Assembly: GCA_016647705.1 (NCBI GenBank) | Contig: CM028328.1 | Coordinates: forward strand, 8,407,614-8,471,613 | Direction of reading: 5' to 3' | Length of the DNA stretch: 64,000 nt | DNA from: Eucommia ulmoides | Lineage: Eukaryota; Streptophyta; Magnoliopsida; Garryales; Eucommiaceae | Part shown: piece after piece, positions 1 through 11,135 of the stretch | Layout: every line of letters begins with the position of its first letter | Position numbering within the stretch: position 1 is the first letter of the stretch | Translations under genes and position numbers: made by a program | Notes under the pieces: model-generated | Told to the model about the DNA's origin: nothing | Database searches by the model: none | The model's input: only the letters and a program-made list of their open reading frames with translations

Positions 1-852
1 ATCATGTTAATATGTTTTATGTGTCATATTAATTAAATGCACGTATTAGAAGGGTTGAAGTTCTACTGAGCGTTGGCTCACAACCCCACAATTTTGATTG
101 TAGAGCCGGCGAGAGAGAAACGATGCAGAAAATTATAGTTGAATTTCTATTTGTAAAAAAAATTGTATTTATTATTTGTTGTTGTAAAAACTTTAATCGA
201 TGAATTTGATAATTATAATTATCGTCGTAGTTTATAAAATCTCTCCGATTCATGAATAATGAATTCTCAATTATTAAAAGCAAAGTTAATGATAGTTATT
301 TTTTTTAATGATAAAAGATTTTTAGTAATAAGGAGTTATTAAGGTTAACAAATGAATTATTCACACACAGTGATAAAGAGTTGTTATTGATTGGACTGGA
401 ACCGAATGTCACTGGATCTACCTTTGTTATTAATGTTGGCAAAGGAATTACTAATTAATTGATAACTCATATAATATTTTAATAATTCATAATATATTAG
501 TAATTCATTATTCGTACAGTTTATGTTGATAATTGTAGGGCAATTATAATATATATGAGTTATTCTAAATATATATTATGATTGTTAATTAGTTGATACG
601 AATTTTCATCGTAACTGGGTTAGGGAATCTATTTGAATTTTTATTTAAAATTGTAATAGTTGCATTTATTAATCACCATTGTAGAATCGATTTGATAATT
701 CGATAAACTATAAATTCGATAATTACAATTTTTGTCATCGCCTGATAAATTTTCGAGATTTTATAAAATAAAAAAATTTGTCGATCGAATTTTGGTATAA
801 ATTCTCCAATGGGAGAAACCGTGTGGCAGCCCTGGGAAACCGGGTCGTTACA
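1..852 (-). repeat. Partial LTR (Ty3/Gypsy-type), truncated by the window edge
   Basis: Read on the minus strand, it begins at 852 with TGTAACGACCCG, the usual start of many plant Gypsy LTRs. It matches the complete solo LTR at 23787-25108 in opposite orientation. Shared blocks include the segment with 'ctccaatgggagaaaccgtg' near 807-826 and the 'gccggcgagagagaaac' block near 105-121. The other end and its TSD lie outside the window, so solo LTR versus part of a full element cannot be decided. Confidence 0.75.
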
Positions 853-3280
853 GTACTTGTTTGACGATCCAATAAAGTGTCACCACATACCAACTCTATC
901 CCTGCAAAACCACTATACCAATCCTATTCTCATTCTAATTAACCCCCTAATGCGGCGACATGCTGACCAATTATGTGGCCTCTAACATTTACCAAGTACT
1001 TGATTGCAAAAAAAATCAATTGTCAAATTAGAAAAGAATTAAATAAAAAGGAATAATCTATATTCAAAAACATTCACCATAATCTTCTTCGTAAATTTAT
1101 TCATTATTTTTTGGAAGAAAATGAAATAAGGTGAATACTACTAAACAAATATTGATTTTAACAATACACGTTGTTAATTATGAGAACAGAGGTTGTTTCT
1201 TTTTATAGTAAAAACTAAAGTGAGACATCAACAACAAATTGGTAGAAAATGGGTAACAAAATGGTGGGAAAGACTTTGGCGGGAAAAAAATAAAAAGGAA
1301 AAAAATGAGGGAAATTTTTGGGCTGGAATTCCGTTAGCGGGAAAGTGGCTGGTGGGAAATGAGGAAGGCACCAAAAATTATCTATATATACATTTATACT
1401 TATAGAATTATCATTCACACTACATTCATTTCGCATCTATATTTTCTTTACTCAAAAAATCAGTTCAAATAACAAGCAGGTCAGGAAACGATAAGCGTAA
1501 GAGCAAAGGCAAAGAAAAATGAAAATCCATTGCACTGGTTAGGGTTCAGGGATAAGGGACCACACTAAGTACGAAGATGAAAAGGTACGTGGTATAGAAT
1601 CCAGATACGCCGATCAAACGTCATACATTGGCGTAAAGACGAACCGCGGCGCCCACTACTATGGTTTGAAACCCGAGAGAGGTTATGTTACCCTCAAGAT
1701 GTGTTCAGTCCGTGGGATGTTATTACATATTGCATTAGTGTTCAACGACAACTAGATCTCTCTAGTTCATGATTGAATCCCATCACAAGGAAACAAATTT
1801 TCTTAGTACACGGTAATTCTTTCAAACAAATTGTTCGATAGGTCATTCATTATTCCCACGAGAGTTACAACTACACCAAATAAGGCAAGGATAGTGAAGA
1901 GGCAAAGAATTTACAATGGTCAACGTTAATGGCAAAACTGAACATTTATGAGGTAAGGTCTCATATGTACCACCTCAATATTCTGAAATTACGGTCTTTA
2001 GAAATATTGAAAAACGAACCGGATAATATCGGCAAAATTTGTCATGCATTGAAACGAGAAATAAAATAAATAGAGAAACGAATTCATGTTAAACAGGGAC
2101 TCCACTAGATTTGGAAGACCAATGCACCAAATGCAAACGAGCAGTCGTTAAAGTACTTTCTTGATCTCAAATACACAAATAACCCAGAACTGTCCAATTG
2201 CGAAGATGGAGATATTCACTATAAATGATTCGATAAAACTAAGTAGTTATTGATGCTAGAAAAGTTCAATTATGGGTACTATTTTCTAATTTATCTAATG
2301 TTTTTTCTTCTTTTTATTATTAATTATACTTATTAATACGTTTAATTTAAGTATGATGTTTATGATTATTTGAAGTTGTTTTGCCTTTAAGATTACACTC
2401 TTTCGGTATGCTCCATAATATATTAGGTGAAAGAAATGAAATGATCCATTAGTTAAGTGATGTTTCAATTGATAGGTGGTGTTGAGTTAACTTTTTTTTT
2501 AGTTAAACCTCGTGTAAATAAGTTCAAAAACATTATTTTTCAAAAATTAAGTTTTAAAAAGCTAATTTTTCTTTTGTAAACAACTCGTAATGTGCAGTAT
2601 AAAATTTATAAAGAAACTATTCATCCTATAATTTTTGTGATGTTTTCAAATATTAGTTCAAGAGATGAAAGCTCATATGGTATTTCAAGTGAGGAAAACT
2701 CATATAATTTTTGGGGTTGGACTGCACCCTGGGATCACTAAAAATGTTGGATTCTACAACCACATTATGATGACTATTGAAGTGATCAAGACATCAATCC
2801 GATAGAGTATTGTATCAGTCTACGCCAAGAATGGGAATATAAGGTAAAAGATTCTAATAACTTTGTATCTTGTTTGAGAGTTCTTAATGCACCAGTTTTG
2901 CATCATCGAAGTTTTCAGATGCCCCAACGATGTCAAGTTGATGACACAATAGAGATCGAAGATGCTATTACACGAATTCTACTGGAGAATAATCGAATAT
3001 TATTTCGAATTCTACTCCAACTAACCGATGAAATGGTTGCCACAAGTAACAGAGCACTTTCTCCAAATGAATACCATAATGTGATAAGTAACAATGATTA
3101 TTTGGCTAAAGAATACATGTCCAATGAAGAATAAAAAAAATTGAGCAGTTGTATTGTCTTTTTAAGTGTTTTCTTGTGACTATTTTCTTGATGTCTTATG
3201 TATTGTCTTTGTTATGTGTTTTGTAATTTTCATTGTTAAACATGTTTGTTATGTATTGTCTTTATTATGCGTTTTTTAGT
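853..3280. other. Unassigned AT-rich region with a possible promoter and short coding-like remnants
   Basis: No gene can be called. A TATA-like 'ctatatatac' near 1381-1390 is followed by sequence that is fairly GC-rich for this region (about 1480-1780). Within it, one frame (about 1581-1772, plus strand) is open for some 60 codons and rich in Trp, Arg and Pro. A second open stretch lies at 2874-3134 (86 codons). I recognise neither product. Both could be eroded transposon coding sequence upstream of the repeats and MULE that follow. Confidence 0.35.
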
Positions 3281-3289
3281 GATTATGTA

Positions 3290-5180
3290 CTTGCTTAATA
3301 CATGTCAAATGGATACATGTTTAACGATGAATAAATATGTATATACACGTCTCGAAGATAGAGTAGCAAATACAACAAACATGTACAATAATGTACAAAG
3401 AAGTGTATTTACATAGAAAACTGTTGATCTACTGTATATATTGTTTCTCAAATGGATAAAGCATTTAAAAGGGAGATGAAGACAAATGTGTAATATTCCA
3501 GAGAAATTCTTGAATAACACGGCTGACACATGATGAAGAAGGCTGAAGAAGCATGCCCTGAGACGTCAATCAACAATTAGAAAAGGTTGTGAATGCAATT
3601 TTAAAAAAGTTGTTCAAAGGTTGAACAAGCATGCCCCGAAACATCAATTAAGTGTGAAAAAACATGTAATCTAAATACATAATTATAACCATTATAAATA
3701 TATATTAATAATAAATTTATTAAATAAAATAATATAATTTATGTATAATAAAATATTTAATTTTAAATTATTTTATAGGTATAGATATAGGTATAAGCAT
3801 AGGTATAGGTAAGAATTTAAAATTAAATATTTTATAATCCATTTAAATCTTACCTATGCCTATGCCTATACCTATACCTATACCTATACCTATACCTATA
3901 CATAAACCTATATCTTGTCTATATCATGTCTGCTTTGGGAAAAGAATCTTTCAAATTGACGATGAATAAATATGTATATACATGTCTCGAAAATGGAGCA
4001 AAAAATACAACAAACATATACAATAATGTACAAAGAAATATATTTACATAGAAATCTATTGATTTACCGTATATATTGCTTCTCAAATGGATAAAGCATT
4101 TAAAAGGGAGATGGAGACAAGTGTGTAATATTCTGGAGAAATTCTTGGATAACACTACTGACAAATTATGAAGAAGGCTGAAGAAGCATACCCCAAGATG
4201 TCAATCAACAGTTAGAAAAGGTTGTAAAGCCATCTCTAAAAAAGTTGTTCAAAGGCTAAATAAGCATGCCCCGAAACGTCAATCAAGTGTGAAAAAATAT
4301 GTAATTTAAATACATAATTATAACCATTATAAATATATATTAATAATTAATTTATTAAACAAAATAATATAATTTATATATAATAAAATATTGAATTTTA
4401 AATTATTTTATAGGTATATGTATAGGTATAGGCATAGGCATAGATAAGATTTAAATGCGTTATAAAATAATTTAAAATTAAATATTTTATAATACATTTA
4501 AATCTTACATATGTCTATGCCTATACCTATCCTATACCTTGTCTATATCATGTTTGCCTTGGGAAAAAAATCTTTCAAATTGACGATGAATAAATATGTA
4601 TATACACATCTCAAAGATGGAGTAGAAAATATAGTAAACGTGTACAATAATGTACAAAGAAATGTATTTACATAAAAAGTTGTTGATCTACTGTATATAT
4701 TGCTTCTCAAATGGATAAAGCATTTAAATGGGAGATGGAGACAAGTGTGTAAGATTTCGGAGAAATTATTGAATAGCATTCGGAGTTAAAAGTTGAACCC
4801 CCTTTCAAATGCTATCCAACCAGATATGCTATCTAAGAATTTATCCAGAATATTAGACACATGTCTCTATCTCCCATTCATTTAGAAGTAATATATACGG
4901 TATGTCAACAACTTTCTAAAACTACAAACGTTAGAAAAAAATATATTTATATTTGGGCAATTAATATACCATATATATTGTTGCTTCAGAAATGGATAAA
5001 GCATTTGAATAAAATAGGTGTTTAACATTCTGCATAAATTATTGGTTAGCATACGGAGTAGAACTTTCAACTTTGTATGGTATCCAAGAATTTCTCTGTA
5101 ATTCTAGACCCCTGTCTCATTGAAATGCTATATACCCATTTTAGAAGCAATATATACAGTAGATGAACAACTTTCAGTTT
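3290..5180. repeat. Tandem repeat block, about 630-bp units, with inverted tail
   Basis: The phrase 'gatgaataaatatgtatata' recurs at 3326, 3961 and 4585, giving periods of 635 and 624 bp. Each unit carries 'ggataaagcattta' and a 'gaagaaggctgaagaagcat'-like block in at least the first two copies. The third copy is cut short near 4790 and followed by inverted, diverged pieces at 4860-4920 and 5090-5180. Reverse-strand open frames of 74-81 codons in the three units are similar only because the repeat is; they show no known domain. Confidence 0.8.
3773..3914. repeat. Hexamer-rich imperfect hairpin, (TAGGTA)n / (TACCTA)n
   Basis: The left arm at 3773-3811 is made of TAGGTATA-like words. After a short AT-rich loop the right arm at 3849-3914 runs CCTATACCTATA. 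A weaker copy of the same hairpin is at 4412-4541 in the second tandem unit. The hexamer is not the plant telomere repeat TTTAGGG. Confidence 0.75.
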
Positions 5181-5249
5181 GTCACCAAACTCTGAAAAAC
5201 AAATAAAAAAAAATTACATTCCTATAGTTAAATTATGAAGTATATAACT

Positions 5250-6010
5250 CCCCGATCTCCAACGGTTCTGAATGATTCATTATAATCGGGGAGAGGGACA
5301 ACGGTCGGTCGAAGCCTCACGAAACGCTCCCAGACCCAACACTTCAACAAAAATAGGCAATCGACTATGTTCTGCATCATGCCCTTCAATGCCTTACATA
5401 GCTCTCAGTAGAGGACCGCTAGTGTCGTACTACCCCAACTATACTTAATGAGAGATGTCAAGTCACAAAGCAATGGGAAGTAGTCTAACTTCACCGTGCT
5501 CTGCAATTTATTTGGCAGCAACATCATGCCAAACAGAATCAAGCAATACACACATGCATATCAATACATAACCACGTCGTCGGCATCCTCAAGAACTTCG
5601 TCAAAGGATTTTCGTAGCCAATTAAGCTTCAAACCGCCATTACTTATCTTATTCTCTAGCGGTGCCACTCTGAGAAGATCATGGAAAAGTGCCTACCAAC
5701 TAGCTACCAATTGCATGTCCTCAAGGCCGATAATCGTTTTTCCATGCACGGGCAACCCTAACAAGAAGGTCACGTCCTGTAGTGTGATAGTCACCTCCCC
5801 AACGAGTAGATGGAAAGTATGCGTCTCCGGATGTTATCTCTCTTCCAATGTGGTTATAAGGCACCTATCGAACCGCTTTGGCCACAGCCTGAAAGGGCCA
5901 TACAAACCGGCCGATTCTATCAGCTTTATAACTCGACCAGGGGTGTCTTCTCTCCATCCCCCTACATCAACTCCAGGACAGGTGAGCGAACCAGTATCTT
6001 GAAACATTAA
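5250..6010 (-). pseudogene. Plant mobile domain (PMD, aminotransferase-like) pseudogene
   Basis: Minus-strand translation reads 'GLYGPFRLWPKRFDRCLITT' near 5850-5910, then after a stop 'HPETHTFHL', 'GEVTITLQDV' and 'LLGLPVHGKTIIG'. These are the signature strings of the plant mobile domain family (MAIN/MAIL-like, often annotated 'serine/threonine-protein phosphatase 7 long form homolog'). Further down, in other frames, come matches to the family's 'YSWGS' and 'WVWERF..LRP' motifs, ending near 5250. A stop replaces the expected Trp before 'HPETH', and there are at least one frame change and further stops, so it is dead. It lies about 360 bp downstream of, and on the same strand as, a MULE transposase relic, so it is probably transposon cargo rather than a host gene. 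Confidence 0.8.
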
Positions 6011-6369
6011 TGAAGACATGATAAATAACATAAAAAATTTTAAAAATAAAATAAAAAAATAATCTAATAGCTTAAATATTTATCTATCCTATCCAGACCA
6101 ATGCAGACTTGTGCTCAAATTGCGAGTGTAGAACTGAAGGATTTACGGGGTGAGGCTAAAATATAACTAAATTTTTTTCCCCTAGCACTTGTGTCGAATT
6201 TATTAGTACGAAATTAAAATTTAATTACATTTATAAACAAAAAATAACATTCATTATGAATAAATGTCTACAATAAGTGCATGGAATTTGTGATACATAA
6301 AGTTGGCATATGAAACAAATAAAGTAGCACAAACATTCATTACAATAAACCAACAAGATCATTTGGGTG
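6011..6369. other. Spacer between the PMD and transposase pseudogenes
   Basis: AT-rich linker with no coding remnant or terminal repeat that I can recognise. Confidence 0.4.
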
Positions 6370-8622
6370 TATGGGGAGGGTCAGGATGGACACTTCTGCC
6401 TATCATGTCCAATCTGGGAATACAAACTGCACTGATTTGTTATTGTTCTTCGTGACTTATCTATTTTGTTTCGAATGCAAGTGGATTTTGGTCGACCACG
6501 CTGCACAACTCGAAGTCTATTATGATCTGAAATAAGGTTAAAAAAATTAGTCTGTGGCCAGTAGTCTTCATAAATAATCGGCTGAAACGATCACTCTTAC
6601 ACCATCAATTGATTCGTCACTATGTACTCAGATGCAATATAGCGAAACGTATCAATGCTACTATACTCGGTGGCCGCAAGTATATGGGAGCATGGATATC
6701 ACAAAATTTTATAATTCCCACATATGCAATCAACGTTATCCCCTAGTGTGACAGTGTGAACGATAACCAGTAAGAGTCTTTCTAGTTTTGACATGATAGA
6801 TTGCATTTTCTCTAAAAAAAATCATATTTAATTAAATTATGTATGGTAACAATTATATAATATCTAACATAAAAAAAATAAAAAATAAAAGTAAAAAAAA
6901 AAATAGTAATTTATTGATTGAATATTTGAATTTCGTGTGTTTTGGACTTGGTTTCAGATTTCTGTATTTTTTCAACAACGTGTTTAGCGTATAAGTAACT
7001 ATCAGCTGAGTTCTTTAGAGCTTCTTGTCGACCAATATCAAAGTATTTAACCATGATGTATAAAGTAATATTCACAGATGCAGTAATTTAAACATTTCTT
7101 GCACCCTTCAAGCAGTTGTTAAATACCTCAGCGTAATTTGTCATTATCATTCCCCAATACTTACCATCGTCATGTGCCCTGATCCATTTCTCAACTTCAA
7201 TACTCTCCAACCACCTATGCACCCGAATATCTTTCTTTTTTTTTTTATCTCTTCCATGATTACATCATATTTTTTAATTTGTGTCGCAACACCCGCATTC
7301 CAAGCAAGATCTTTGAGTTGTTTTATTATGCTTGTTGAAATTGCTGCAAAGGTGCCATAAACAAAATAGGTGATATCGTACGGGCGCATTCTGTTCATTA
7401 AGCGCCAGGTTGTCAACCGCACTAGTAATGCCTGCGTGTCGGTCGGATATCAATGTCATCTCAGGACAATCTCCGACAATATGGTGCTTAAGCATGTAGA
7501 TGAACCATTGCCAATAGCAATAGTCTTTTTTTCGGTACGATGGTGAAAGCTAAAGGATAGTACTTGTTAGACGGCGTCATTCCAATGGTGATTAAGATAT
7601 TTTCCTCGTATTTACCATACAAGTAGGTCCCGTCAATCGTGAGAACAAGCCGACAATAACGTCATCCATCAACTGAAGGGTTGAATGCCCAAAACACTAT
7701 ATGGAACGTCCTATAGCCAGACATATTAGTCAGAATAGTGCTCTACTCAATAATCGTACCTGGATTGTAGTGCTACAACACGACCATAAACTTCGGCAAC
7801 TTCTGATATGATTCGTCTCAATCTCCGAATAAGGTCTTGATGACTTTAGATCTACCCAACCAAGCTTTTTCAGTAGGAGATAGTGAATCCCTGAGACTCT
7901 TTCACAAAAGCCACAATAACGTCTATCTTTAATTTTGGATTCTCTTCGACTTGTCTAAGTATTAAGTTCGAAATTACACCAGAAGCTAAATTTTTATGAT
8001 CTAAATCCGTATGATTATAGAAATATATGTGATACCCATCGTACTGCATAATCTGAAACATATCGTGGCTCTTTTTCATAATCTCCAGTAACCTCCAACC
8101 ACGTCCATACAGGCATTTAACTAACCAGACCTTCTTGTGCGTTCCTTTCTCCTCCCTCCCCCCCCCCCCCCCCCCCCCACAAAACTCTTTGTTTTTCATG
8201 ACCTGGTAATACTTCACGACATCTTAGACATGTTTTTTGTCCTTAAAGACCATACCGGTACAGAATACGTCCATCGCTGGTGTCCAGAAATTCTTCCGCA
8301 ACTTCGGCTCATATTTCTCCATGTCATCGTCATCGCCCTAGTCCAACTTATTAAAAAATGGAATAACCCTATCCAATTCCAATTGTTGACTCTGACTCCC
8401 TAGCCCACTAGGCCCAACATCTAGATCTTCATTTCCATTCCCATCATTCTCCTCTAGCTCCAACGCGATATCTGCATCTAACTCTTCTTCTGACACACTG
8501 TGACAACTATCGACTGTATTTAACTCACCACCATAATTACTTGTATTGTCTTGCAGTAGACTACTGAGCGAATAATTGTGATGTGGAATAGCAGAACTAG
8601 TGCCATGATCAAGGTCAATCAT
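6370..8622 (-). pseudogene. MULE (Mutator-like) transposase MURA, decayed
   Basis: Read from 8622 downward: an acidic Ser/Glu-rich N-terminus (8338-8622); the MuDR DNA-binding region with 'RGWRLLEIMKKSHDMFQI' and an 'HKNLAS' stretch (7870-8217); the MULE DDE domain with 'LTIDGTYLYGKY' (near 7630) and 'TLISDRHAGI' (near 7450); a SWIM zinc finger, 'CICG...YPCSH', near 6700-6745 with a stop inside; and a C-terminal 'GRPK' segment with an eroded zinc knuckle near 6380-6500. Domain order matches MURA. At least four frame changes and several stops break it. A C-homopolymer at 8159-8178 encodes an artificial Gly run. No clear TIRs bounding this element were found. Confidence 0.85.
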
Positions 8623-8941
8623 ACTATGAGAATGATCTTATTTTAGAATGTAGAGGGTAGGACGGTGTAATTAGACTCAACTATTTAGGGGTACAGCATG
8701 GGAATACTGTGGGTGTAGGGGGTATAATTAGACTAGACTGCATGGAGTTATGACCGACAAATTGTCTGTTAGAGAAGGTAGGAAGGTTCCATTTCACCTA
8801 TGCCGTGACGAAGAAGAAAAAGCTGACACTTAATTCACTGGTAAGAGAGCTAGGTATTGATTTTATCCCATATCAGATGTGAAAGAAATTGGTGGTCAGG
8901 TTATAAATGTGAAAAAAAAAAAAAAAGAATTATCTCATAAG

Positions 8942-9049
8942 CAATATTTTTAAAACCGAACCGGACATCGAACCGGAAAAGTCACGGGACACCGGTTCCA
9001 CCAGTAGGTGAACCGCGATTGAACCGGTGATGTCATAATTATGTCATTA

Positions 9050-9111
<62 letters not shown>

Positions 9112-9692
9112 CAATTAGTCTGACCATTGGATCACTTTTGATCCAATAGTAAATATAAAAAATATACAACCTAACGTAATGTCCCTTCCAATTAACCCAA
9201 TTGTGTCAGCCGCCATTCATTTCCAATTCCACTGCTACTCACTCTCTCGCTCTTACAGGTGCACGTCTTTCTTTCTCTCTCTTTCCGTTTCTCTCTCTTT
9301 GTCTCTGCAACCCTAATGACGATAGTACAAGGGAGGTCGGCGATGACGGTATAGCTCGACAAAGGTTTGAATAGCAATGGTCGACAACGGTTGATCAACG
9401 GTTAGTCCGGCTATCGATCGTGCCCAGCGAAGTTCGGCGAGGAGAAGGCTTTTTTGCAAGAGAATAGGTTTTTTTGGGGGGAAATAGTTACACAAATGCG
9501 GAATGAAGAAAACCCGGCTGGTTCGACGAAAACCGAAACTGTTCATCGGTCCGCGGTTGAACCAGTTCGAACTAGCCGGTTGAGCGATTTTTAGAGGTAA
9601 ACGGTTTTAGGGGTATAACCGGATCGGAATCTGAGCTGGTCGACGGTTCAACAAGTTGAATCAGCCGATCCGGTCCGATTTTTAAAACATTG
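8942..9692. mobile_element. hAT-like nonautonomous element, 8-bp TSD CTCATAAG
   Basis: A perfect 8-bp TSD, CTCATAAG, lies at 8934-8941 and 9693-9700. Termini are CAATATTTTTAAAACCG and, on the reverse complement, CAATGTTTTAAAAATCGG, followed by inverted CCGGxxCGG-rich subterminal sequence. The 751-bp interior holds a (TA)n(GA)n tract and CG-rich sequence without a transposase. An 8-bp TSD fits hAT. Confidence 0.85.
9050..9109. repeat. Compound microsatellite (TA)n(GA)n
   Basis: About 22 bases of TA repeat followed by about 38 bases of GA repeat with one interruption, inside the hAT-like element. Confidence 0.95.
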
Positions 9693-10045
9693 CTCATAAG
9701 TTAGTTTTTGGGGTTAGAGAGGTCAAAAACCACCCTAAAATAGTATTAGAGTCCACCCTACACTAGTATCAAAACTTAAGTTACAACAACTCTACTCCAA
9801 TATCGACAAAGGAAAAGATTGGTTGAGAGTTAGCCGACCAAATGATCGATGTGTGAGGGAGAGATTATTGAATTTATCTTACATCAAATGTGGAAGAGAC
9901 TGATAGTCAAGTCATAAGTGTGAGGAAAATCCTTATAAGGTAACTTTTGGAGTTAAAAAAAACCTAACCCTACACTAGGCTATATTTAGAGAGAGAGATT
10001 TCTTCCAAATGTTTCGTCATCAATGTCCAAAAAAAAAAAAAAAAA

Positions 10046-10445
10046 GCCTCGCTTCTCCGATTTGGTGACTGATCTAAAGAACTTGGATGTCTCAAATTTT
10101 AGACTGAAGCTTTTACTGTTTCCCGGCCTATAACCCAACTAAGGGGCGGTATCTGCGAGAGTTCGAGGTCAATATCGACAGACATCATCGGGAAAGTACC
10201 CTCGAAAAAGCTTTTCGATCTTGGGTATCACTACATGATGCCTGATTTGTTGATCGAGTAACATGTTTTCACAACCAAAGGCTTCTTCGGCTGTCGCCCT
10301 GTCTCCCTTGCAAATTCGCGACCATGTTCGCATTGTTTTCAGGAAACACCTGGACTATGACGGCACTGGTATAGTGTTGGTCGAGGGCATCCGAAAGAAA
10401 GAGGGCTTGTGTGTCTGTATTAGCAGTCACAGGTTTGTCACCTAA
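10046..10445 (+). pseudogene. Copy A: broken duplicate of exon 1 of the gene at 26089
   Basis: This stretch aligns along its length with 26089-26484. Shared nucleotide words include 'cctcgcttctccga', 'gagttcgaggtcaa' and 'caaattcgcgaccatgttcg'. The start codon of copy B is missing here: a poly-A run (10030-10045) directly precedes the second codon. A GAGTTA to GAGTAA change makes an in-frame stop near 10257-10262, and there are small indels. Homology includes about 100 bp of upstream sequence (8760-8860, matching 22405-22515), so this is a segmental duplicate rather than a retrocopy. No counterparts of exons 2-4 follow. Confidence 0.85.
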
Positions 10446-10480
10446 AATTTGCCTACCATAACCTGGGTTGATTGCGAGGT

Positions 10481-10795
10481 TTGTCTGCTTGCAGCTATGG
10501 GTACTTATTATTGTAACTTTTGCAATCCAAATTATAACAAAAGTATGTAATATTGCAAATGATATTATATCATATTGTAATGAACCTCATTATAAAATTT
10601 GTTCCTTAGACTTCACCTTGTCATTACATGTTGCAATTTTGTCACTTTAAACCGTATGACACTACTTTTCTTTCAAGTCATAAAAATTACAAGTAACAAC
10701 TTATCATAAGCAATTACAATTAACAATTTGAGTTTTACTCAACTATTCAATTTAATATTAAAATTACATTATCTATAATGAATAATAGATAAAAC
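10481..10795 (+). other. AT-rich spacer
   Basis: AT-rich sequence between pseudogene copy A and the outer MULE. I see no gene, repeat terminus or regulatory site. Confidence 0.5.
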
Positions 10796-11135
10796 ATGTT
10801 TTTAGGGTTAATGATTTTTTTAGTCCCTCACAGATGTAATCAGTATTCAATTGGTCCCTCGTATTTGAAAATAGACAATTTGGCCCTTGACATTTCATTT
10901 TTGGTTTCCAATTAGCTCGATTGACAAATCTGTTAGGTCAATTTAATTATCGACGTTAAACTAAGGCTATTTTGGTCATTTCATGTCAAAAATAAGGGTA
11001 ATTTTGTCCTTTCACTCAATAGAGTTTATTTTTAAAATATTTAAAATTTTAGGGTCTTAAATGTAATTTTAAGGCAAAGCTTGAGCCGCCTCCACCATCC
11101 TCCTCTTCAGACAATCTTCATCCTCTTCTTCACTG

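Larger units (their letters stand above)
8860..9985. mobile_element. TRIM-like insertion with direct terminal repeats, itself interrupted
   Basis: Two diverged direct repeats of the same phrase ('attgattttatcccatatc' at about 8866 and 'attgaatttatcttacatc' at about 9868, each followed by a GATGTGAAAG/AATGTGGAAG-like stretch) flank about 170 bp that includes a tRNA-primer-like 'tagtatcaaaac' near 9765. This looks like a terminal-repeat retrotransposon in miniature. It interrupts the upstream part of gene copy A, with 'ctagg' present on both sides. A hAT-like element (8942-9692) sits in its first terminal repeat. Confidence 0.55.

Noticed and set aside
3773-3914. Telomere-like repeat
   Set aside because: The unit is TAGGTA/TACCTA; the plant telomere repeat is TTTAGGG. 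Treated as a hairpin-forming microsatellite.
3305-4779. Three similar 74-81-codon minus-strand frames as a small gene family
   Set aside because: They fall at the same place in each tandem unit, carry no domain, and change as the repeat changes.
3290-5180. CRISPR-like spaced repeats
   Set aside because: Units are hundreds of bases long and contiguous, in plant nuclear DNA; no short repeats with unique spacers.
5496-6002. 168-codon plus-strand frame opposite the PMD pseudogene
   Set aside because: It is the antisense of the PMD coding sequence; the minus strand shows the family motifs.
8159-8178. C-homopolymer giving a poly-Gly or poly-Pro frame in the MULE region
   Set aside because: It interrupts recognisable transposase sequence, so it is a homopolymer expansion or read error, not a protein feature.
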